A stretch of DNA of 11,304 bases from an uncultured Ignavibacteriota bacterium. Its GTDB lineage: Bacteria > Bacteroidota > Ignavibacteria > Tepidaquicellales > Tepidaquicellaceae. The DNA lies in NCBI GenBank assembly GCA_937983305.1, contig CALKAJ010000009.1, forward strand, positions 1 to 11,304. Direction: 5' to 3'. Made by a program: the position numbers and the translations under genes. The stretch's first letter is position 1, and each line of letters opens with the position of its first letter. The notes beneath the pieces were generated by a model. That model ran no database searches, was not told the origin of the DNA, and saw only the letters and a program-made list of their open reading frames with translations. Shown in pieces: positions 7,501 through 11,304 of this stretch.

Positions 7501-8881
7501 TAGCGGACTTAAATGCAATATCAGCTATTTCTTTATAATCGATATCAAGTGCTTCTTTTGCCGCTTCTTCAATAAATGAACCGGTTCCGGCAGAACATGC
7601 TTCATTCATTGCATAATCACTTGCTATGCCGTTTGTCAGAAACGTGTACTTAGCATCCTGTCCGCCAATTTCAAAAATAGTATCAACATCTTTATCGAAA
7701 TAAGCTGCAGCGACGGCATGGGCAATAATTTCATTAACTATTCCTGATGTCAACGAATATAATGCGGCTATTTGTCGTCCTGAACCGGTTGTTCCAAGTC
7801 CAATTATTTTTATGGGGACAGATATTTTTTCTTTAATTGCTTTATAACAACTTATTGTTGCCGCTATTGGATTTCCGTTTGTTCTTAGATATTCGGATGC
7901 AAGAATTGAATTATCTTTAACCCTTATAATCACTGCTTTCGTTGTAGTGGAACCGACATCAAGTCCAATAATACACTCATCACCTGCATTAGCTTCCGCT
8001 TTTTTAGATTCACTAAACTTAACCTTACCTTCAGCTTCTGAAAGTGGTTTTAAGAAATTGAAAACTGTTGAATCATTTACTAAAATGTTACCTGCCGATA
8101 AGGTGCTTTTTGAATTAAAGGCAGATATCGCAGCACCAATCGCTTCAAGATATTCCGAATAATCGGACACAAAAACATTCTCGTATCTTTGCCTTATAAA
8201 ATTAACAACATTGTAATTTTTCGAAACACCTCCTGTAATCAGAAGATTTTTACATTTCGTCTTGGATATCAATTCAATTGCCTTATCCGCTATCATTTTT
8301 GCAAGCCCTGAAACTACATTTGGTTTTTGTATCCCTTTATTTAAAGCATGTGTGCAATCGCTTTTGCAAAATACGCTGCATCTTCCTGAAACCTGGTATG
8401 GTTCAGAATTTTCGGATAATTTCACAGCTTCTTCAACAGTTATATTCATACGACTTATTTGTTGAAGAAAAAATTCTCCTGTACCTGACGCACATTTGTT
8501 ACCCGCATAAGCATCCTGAATATGCCCGGTTTCGTCAAGTGTATATACAATAAAATTTTCACCTCCTAATGAAGCAATTGTGTCATATTTCCCCTTATAT
8601 CCCAAAAAGTTTATTGCCAATTCAATTGCTTCGGCTTCGGGTATAGAAGAAACTGACAAAAGATTTTTAAACTTCCTTCCGGTGACAGTAATATAAATAT
8701 CACGGTCATTTAATCTTTCAAAATAATCTTCAAGAATTTTCCTTGGATTACCGTTATGAACAAATGATTCTTTTGAAATAATTTCAATTTTGTTGTTTTC
8801 ACTTCTATTTAATTTAATTGCTCTTATGGTAGAAGCGCCTATACAAATTCCTAATGCTGTATTTTTATAATTTCTTTTCAT
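4583..8881 (-). CDS. Fused acyl-CoA dehydratase activase/reductase-like protein (two activase modules + DUF2229 + HgdB-like)
   Basis: A 1432-residue protein of the BadF/BadG/BcrA/BcrD/HgdC superfamily fused to dehydratase-like parts. Module 1 (about 8-255) has NKCASGTGEFF (Cys130) and GRCSVFCKSDC (Cys168, 172, 176). Module 2 (about 302-560) has a canonical phosphate loop GLDVGSTTTKAV (306-317), EIGGQDAKY (404-412), EACSAGTGSF (Cys429) and NDQCAAF (Cys469). Cys130/168 and Cys429/469 match the two cysteines per subunit that hold the bridging [4Fe-4S] in HgdC-type activators. Next come a Cys-rich stretch (Cys590, 597, 601, 619), a DUF2229-like region (about 660-880), YSCGPDSF (Cys917), LELDSHSADVGIDTRID (939-955), TTCKECLPF (Cys1055, 1058), GPCRQGQY (Cys1093), and a C-terminal HgdB-like part with GEIYVRREEF and PFNC (Cys1351). 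The family uses ATP to push low-potential electrons to a metal-cluster partner; the substrate is unknown. No signal or membrane segment. It overlaps hpnE by 17 bp, so it is co-transcribed with squalene genes. Confidence 0.88.
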   Translation of the reverse strand: MKRNYKNTALGICIGASTIRAIKLNRSENNKIEIISKESFVHNGNPRKILEDYFERLNDRDIYITVTGRKFKNLLSVSSIPEAEAIELAINFLGYKGKYDTIASLGGENFIVYTLDETGHIQDAYAGNKCASGTGEFFLQQISRMNITVEEAVKLSENSEPYQVSGRCSVFCKSDCTHALNKGIQKPNVVSGLAKMIADKAIELISKTKCKNLLITGGVSKNYNVVNFIRQRYENVFVSDYSEYLEAIGAAISAFNSKSTLSAGNILVNDSTVFNFLKPLSEAEGKVKFSESKKAEANAGDECIIGLDVGSTTTKAVIIRVKDNSILASEYLRTNGNPIAATISCYKAIKEKISVPIKIIGLGTTGSGRQIAALYSLTSGIVNEIIAHAVAAAYFDKDVDTIFEIGGQDAKYTFLTNGIASDYAMNEACSAGTGSFIEEAAKEALDIDYKEIADIAFKSAKPINFNDQCAAFISSDIKTASQEGLPKEDIVAGLVYSICLNYVNRVKGNRQVGKKILMQGGVCYNRAIPYAMANLMGKEIIIPPEPGLMGAYGVALEIKNRIELGFIKKQEFILEELINREFIYSSEFICAGGSEKCDRKCTIALIEIEGKKYPFGGACNKYYNQRLKINTDPAGNDFVKQRRELIFPENNKSLHNGVVKTVGINKSFLTNSIYPLYLNYFNKLGYEVVLSDDVDSRGTDKMRTSYCYPAEISHGLFYNLISKKPDFIFLPHITQMESNTDSQHNRLCVFVQGEQYFLKSAFSDENLPELLSPVIDFTKNEEEIKKVFASVAQKLGKTRADSDIAYDFANNELKSIYSKLYDNGKKFLKEIEDDSVEFGVVLFGRAYNSFAKEANLNIPHKFASKNIKIIPHDILPVEGTETYENMYWYSGNQILRAARFVENHPKLFGVFITNYSCGPDSFIIPYFRKIMGTKPSLTLELDSHSADVGIDTRIDAAIDIIRNYIEIKKYEVGDTNREKTKSLEIKNVNSQISVIDSENITHSITSRKIEVLIPSMGRFSTGAFAATFRHFGMNAYPMPVPSFNTLQQGRGQTTCKECLPFILTTGSLIEHLKNKTDKDIITLFFMPHGFGPCRQGQYHVMLKDIINEMNLQNVGVLTMNDENAFNDFGNDLFMLAWLSMMIADVIHDIESVVLSLAKDAETGVEIIEAEWEKIIETIETGKTKNIYSQLEKSAKVFSTIELKTPLAEAKVISLIGEIYVRREEFSRGDLIKTLYEKGFIVKTAPITEYVYYSNYLLRKGLVKEGQDDKQLRLKYFIKERFQRGIEKKVKTILSKSGMILPHLIDVDKTIDYAKELISEELLGETILTTGLALREILDESCGVISIGPFNCVPSRLSEAILNKEMTLEGKYKFGKIHRNGYPESLKSLPFLYVESDGNPYPQITQSRIEIFLMQSEKLHKTLLQKKKAKSLH

Positions 8882-10211
8882 TTATTAATTCTGAACATAT
8901 TTTACCGCTTTTTACGGCACTTTCGATTGTTGATGGATATCCGGTATCAGTCCAGTCTCCGGCAAAAAACAGGTTATCATATTTTGACTTATTACTCGGA
9001 CGTAATTCATCAGAGTCTTTATCAGGTACGAAAGTCGCTCTCTTCTCTTTTATTATTTTATACTTTTCAATGAGCGGAAACGAAAACTCTTTTAACGACT
9101 TTATTAAATCAGAGATACAAATTCCAAATATTTCCTCTTTTGTACAATCGGTTAATACTTTTCCGCTTATCGGACTTCTGATATTATCTGCACCGCTAAT
9201 AACAATTGAAAAATGATTATTTGATTCCTTGAAAGCCCAATCTATTGTTGTATCAAGAAATCCAATCATTGGTTGTTCGTCAATAAAGAGTTCTTTAATA
9301 ATCTCATCATTCAAAGTAAAAAGATGTATCGTAATTATGGTAGATGATTGTAAATGTTTACCGTTTAAATTAAAAACATTCTTAAACTCATTTGCTTTCC
9401 AGAATGGAACAGCAAGTATAAATTCATCTCCTTCGATTTTGTTGCCGTTACTGTCCTTAAGATAAGAAACTTTATTTCCTGAAGTTTCAACAGATACAAT
9501 TCTGTGAGAAAGTGAGAACTTTATATCTTCATTCCTGAAATACCTTTGTGCCGAATCAATGAAAACATTATGCAATGAATCTGTAGGCACAAGGAGATCA
9601 AGATTACCCTTTTCACTTAAGGCGTTCTCAATAACTCTCGCAAATAACTTTGTACTTACATTCTCTGTTGAAGTATTAAAAATCGAAACTGATAAGGGTT
9701 TCCAAAAGTATTCAATCGAATTAGTGGTCTGATTGGTTGACTCAAGTATTTCTTTTAAATTGGATGCAGATAAATATTTATTTGTTCTGAAATTGCATGC
9801 ATATATAACTTTTGAAATTGCATAAATATCATTGAAATTCAACTTTCTGTATTTAAGTAAGGCTTTTATAAACCCTGCTTTACCTGATAATCCCCTGCCA
9901 TCAAGTTCATGCATCTCTTTATTATTATCGTAAAATCTCAGGAAAAAGCTATGATTTTTAAAAAGTTTATCTTTTGTATTCAGCAATTCGAGTAAATCGA
10001 GAGTATTTTTATACCAACCGGCAAGTATGTGCTTTCCGTTATCATAAATCCTGTTTGAAAATTTATCAATATAGCTAAAAGTTCTCCCGCCTAATTTTGG
10101 GGTAGATTCATACAACTCGACCTCATATCCCTTTTTGTTTAAAAATACGGCAGCAGATATTCCTGCGAGTCCTCCTCCGGCAATTATTACTTTTCCATTT
10201 TTGATAATCAT
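8865..10211 (-). CDS. hpnE: Hydroxysqualene dehydroxylase HpnE (FAD-dependent)
   Basis: FAD-dependent amine-oxidase/desaturase-fold enzyme of 448 residues that, in the bacterial squalene route, reductively removes the hydroxyl of hydroxysqualene to give squalene. The N-terminal dinucleotide-binding motif is AGGGLAGISAA (11-21), ending with Glu35 in the second strand, followed by LGGRTFSY (40-47). The HpnE-type signature YDNGKHILAGWYKNTLDLL lies at 56-74; this DNG-x-H wording distinguishes HpnE from carotenoid desaturases of the same fold. The C-terminal FAD motif is LFFAGDWTDTGYPSTIESA (414-432). Length fits the family. The start is the ATG of a TAATG shared with the hpnD stop, with no SD sequence, so re-initiation after hpnD is likely. 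Its 3' end runs 17 bp into the activase gene. The neighbours, two prenyl synthases, are exactly its pathway partners. A carotenoid or protoporphyrinogen oxidase-type role is the less likely alternative. Confidence 0.87.
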   Translation of the reverse strand: MIIKNGKVIIAGGGLAGISAAVFLNKKGYEVELYESTPKLGGRTFSYIDKFSNRIYDNGKHILAGWYKNTLDLLELLNTKDKLFKNHSFFLRFYDNNKEMHELDGRGLSGKAGFIKALLKYRKLNFNDIYAISKVIYACNFRTNKYLSASNLKEILESTNQTTNSIEYFWKPLSVSIFNTSTENVSTKLFARVIENALSEKGNLDLLVPTDSLHNVFIDSAQRYFRNEDIKFSLSHRIVSVETSGNKVSYLKDSNGNKIEGDEFILAVPFWKANEFKNVFNLNGKHLQSSTIITIHLFTLNDEIIKELFIDEQPMIGFLDTTIDWAFKESNNHFSIVISGADNIRSPISGKVLTDCTKEEIFGICISDLIKSLKEFSFPLIEKYKIIKEKRATFVPDKDSDELRPSNKSKYDNLFFAGDWTDTGYPSTIESAVKSGKICSELINEKKL

Positions 10212-11095
10212 TAGACCGCTTCAGTAGTTGGTATTACTCTTTTATCTTTAAAATTATACAATAGTTTATATTTTAAGAAGACACCGTATGCAATCAAAAA
10301 TTTTCTAAATTTCGAAATCCTGGCAGTATAATTAAAAACATTATAATTCATTTTTTCAATTTGAAGCAAGATTGAATAATAAATGTGCTGCATAATTCTT
10401 GCAGAAAATTGAAGCCCTTTGTCTTCTTTTGAAAGGTATGAATTCGCTGATTCGTAAAAACTTTTTGCAACGGCTGTCTCGTATCGCATCAGTTCAATAA
10501 AAGAATTATTGAATTCATTCGCAATTAACTCTTGCTCTGAATAGTTAAATCTTTGCATATCATTTAGAGGGAGATAAATCCTCCCAAGCGTTAAATCTTT
10601 TCTTACATCCCTTAGAATGTTAGTAAGCTGTAAAGCTATTCCCAGATTTTCCGCAAAAAGTTTAGTCTTTTCATTATTATAACCGAAAACCTCTATACTC
10701 ATTAATCCCACAGATGAAGCAGCTTTATAGCAATATTCTTTAAGTTCATCAAAAGTTTCATAACGAGTTTTAACTAAATCCAATTGCATTCCGTCAATTA
10801 AATCATAAAACGGTTTATGCGGAATATTAAACCTGTTAATTATTTCATAGAGGCTAATGAGAATATCAGGTCCGGGTTTACCGTTTAATGTATCGGATAA
10901 ACTGTCTCTCCAACGATTTATACAACTTAATCTGTTTTCTACCGATACTGAAATATCATCTACTATATCATCGGATATTCTGCAAAATGAATAAATAATT
11001 TTCATCGCGTCAATTTTCTCTTTTGGGAGAAAATAGTTCGAATAAGAAAAATTACTTTTCTTAGTTTCTTTATTGATATTATCGCTATTTATCAT
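10211..11095 (-). CDS. hpnD: Presqualene diphosphate synthase HpnD
   Basis: Trans-isoprenyl diphosphate synthase of the squalene/phytoene synthase family, 294 residues from the ATG chosen here. It condenses two farnesyl diphosphates to presqualene diphosphate. The first Asp-rich motif is SDDIVDD (Asp42, 43, 46, 47), the second LRDVRKD (Asp163, Asp167) in the typical QLTNILRD...GRIYLP context; both hold Mg2+ and diphosphate. GMQLDLVKTRYETFDEL and GLMSIEVFGY are further family marks. I prefer the ATG at 11095-11093 because it forms an ATGA overlap with the stop of the preceding synthase. A GTG four codons upstream (11107) would also be in frame and give 298 residues. The stop overlaps the hpnE start in TAATG. 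Phytoene synthase (CrtB) has the same fold, but two tandem synthases plus HpnE argue for squalene. Confidence 0.85.
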   Translation of the reverse strand: MINSDNINKETKKSNFSYSNYFLPKEKIDAMKIIYSFCRISDDIVDDISVSVENRLSCINRWRDSLSDTLNGKPGPDILISLYEIINRFNIPHKPFYDLIDGMQLDLVKTRYETFDELKEYCYKAASSVGLMSIEVFGYNNEKTKLFAENLGIALQLTNILRDVRKDLTLGRIYLPLNDMQRFNYSEQELIANEFNNSFIELMRYETAVAKSFYESANSYLSKEDKGLQFSARIMQHIYYSILLQIEKMNYNVFNYTARISKFRKFLIAYGVFLKYKLLYNFKDKRVIPTTEAV

Positions 11096-11279
11096 TTCAC
11101 TTTGCACGAGAAAGAATTTATTAATAGAAAAACTTTTTCTAAATCAGTAAATTTAACCCTGTAATTTATAACATCAAAGTCAATTTTTTTTATTTTTTTT
11201 AAAACACCTGTTCCCCCTAAATATATCGCTTTTAATTCATATTTCAACCTTCCTTCAAGCAGATTCAATAATTCACGCC
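11092..11279 (-). CDS. hpnC: C-terminal end of hydroxysqualene synthase HpnC (partial)
   Basis: Sixty-one codons plus a stop remain of a gene cut by the contig end; the first complete codon is at 11277-11275. The frame reads on without a stop as far as natural sequence goes. The visible tail matches the C-terminal pattern of squalene/phytoene synthases: GRLKYELKAIYLGGTGVLKKI (visible residues 9-29), then KIDFDVINYRVKFTDLEKVFLL (31-52), resembling the family's LRLxxxGGxxILxKI...YDVLxxRPxLxxxDK ending. It ends in a TGA that overlaps the hpnD ATG. HpnC converts presqualene diphosphate to hydroxysqualene, the step between HpnD and HpnE, and the order hpnC-hpnD-hpnE is the common one. The catalytic Asp motifs are outside the window, so the choice of HpnC over a second HpnD-like enzyme rests on order. 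A Lys-rich stretch (AAA/ATA codons, 11184-11200) gives a long A/T run but the frame is intact. Confidence 0.72.
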
Positions 11280-11304
11280 AGATCGGAAGAGCGTCGTGTA
11301 GGGA
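11280..11304. other. Illumina TruSeq adapter remnant
   Basis: The final 25 bases start AGATCGGAAGAGCGTCG and continue GTGTAGGGA, which matches without mismatch the known Illumina TruSeq read-through adapter. It is contamination retained at a contig end, not genome sequence. The first A (11280) could be genomic or part of the adapter. The hpnC frame should be considered cut at about 11279. Confidence 0.97.

Noticed and set aside
4583..8881. The 1432-residue frame as a misassembly or accidental fusion of separate genes
   Set aside because: Long fusions with this same order of modules (two activase modules, Cys-rich linker, DUF2229, HgdB-like) are known in the family, and the frame is continuous with matching composition.
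6959..9465. Small plus-strand open frames inside the activase and hpnE genes
   Set aside because: They lie antisense to well-supported conserved proteins, resemble no family, and have no start-region signals; they are best explained as shadows of the real frames.
10211..11095. Carotenoid phytoene synthase/desaturase pair
   Set aside because: The oxidoreductase has the HpnE-type DNG-x-H signature, and a second synthase lies upstream, which fits hpnCDE better than crtB-crtI.
11184..11200. Long T-run on the plus strand as a terminator
   Set aside because: No hairpin precedes it. On the minus strand it encodes a Lys-rich stretch of the squalene synthase C-terminus in an intact frame.
1..11279. 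Mobile element, CRISPR array, tRNA or riboswitch
   Set aside because: I found no transposase, direct-repeat array, cloverleaf or conserved aptamer pattern; intergenic space is short and AT-rich.

Overview
The window looks like one end of a contig from an AT-rich bacterium of the Bacteroidota/Chlorobiota/Ignavibacteriota group. I judge GC at roughly one third by eye. Three things point there: SecA has the long insertions and wording of that group (for example KISEMATGEGKT and SEWMGE), most starts lack a Shine-Dalgarno (SD) sequence, and the base composition is low-GC. An Ignavibacteria-like lineage fits best, but this is inference. No mobile element, CRISPR array, tRNA or rRNA is visible.

Left part, 1-4599. 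rpsU (ribosomal protein bS21) runs leftward and ends in a clear intrinsic terminator. It starts at TTG and is the only gene here with a strong, extended SD sequence. About 100 bp of divergent promoter space separates it from a rightward chloramphenicol-acetyltransferase-like gene. Then follow secA and, coupled to it by a TAATG overlap, a small unrecognised gene.

Right part, 4583-11279. A leftward operon of four overlapping genes reads hpnC (only its last 61 codons are present), hpnD, hpnE, and a 1432-residue fused ATP-dependent activase/reductase of the 2-hydroxyacyl-CoA dehydratase activator family. HpnC, HpnD and HpnE together convert farnesyl diphosphate to squalene through presqualene diphosphate and hydroxysqualene. 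The fourth gene carries two activase modules, a cysteine-rich linker, a DUF2229 region and dehydratase-like modules. It would be expected to drive low-potential electron transfer at the cost of ATP. Its place in a squalene operon is the main biological puzzle of the window. It converges on, and overlaps by 17 bp, the small gene behind secA.

The last 25 bases (11280-11304) are not genomic. They match the start of the Illumina TruSeq adapter, so natural sequence ends at about 11279, inside hpnC.
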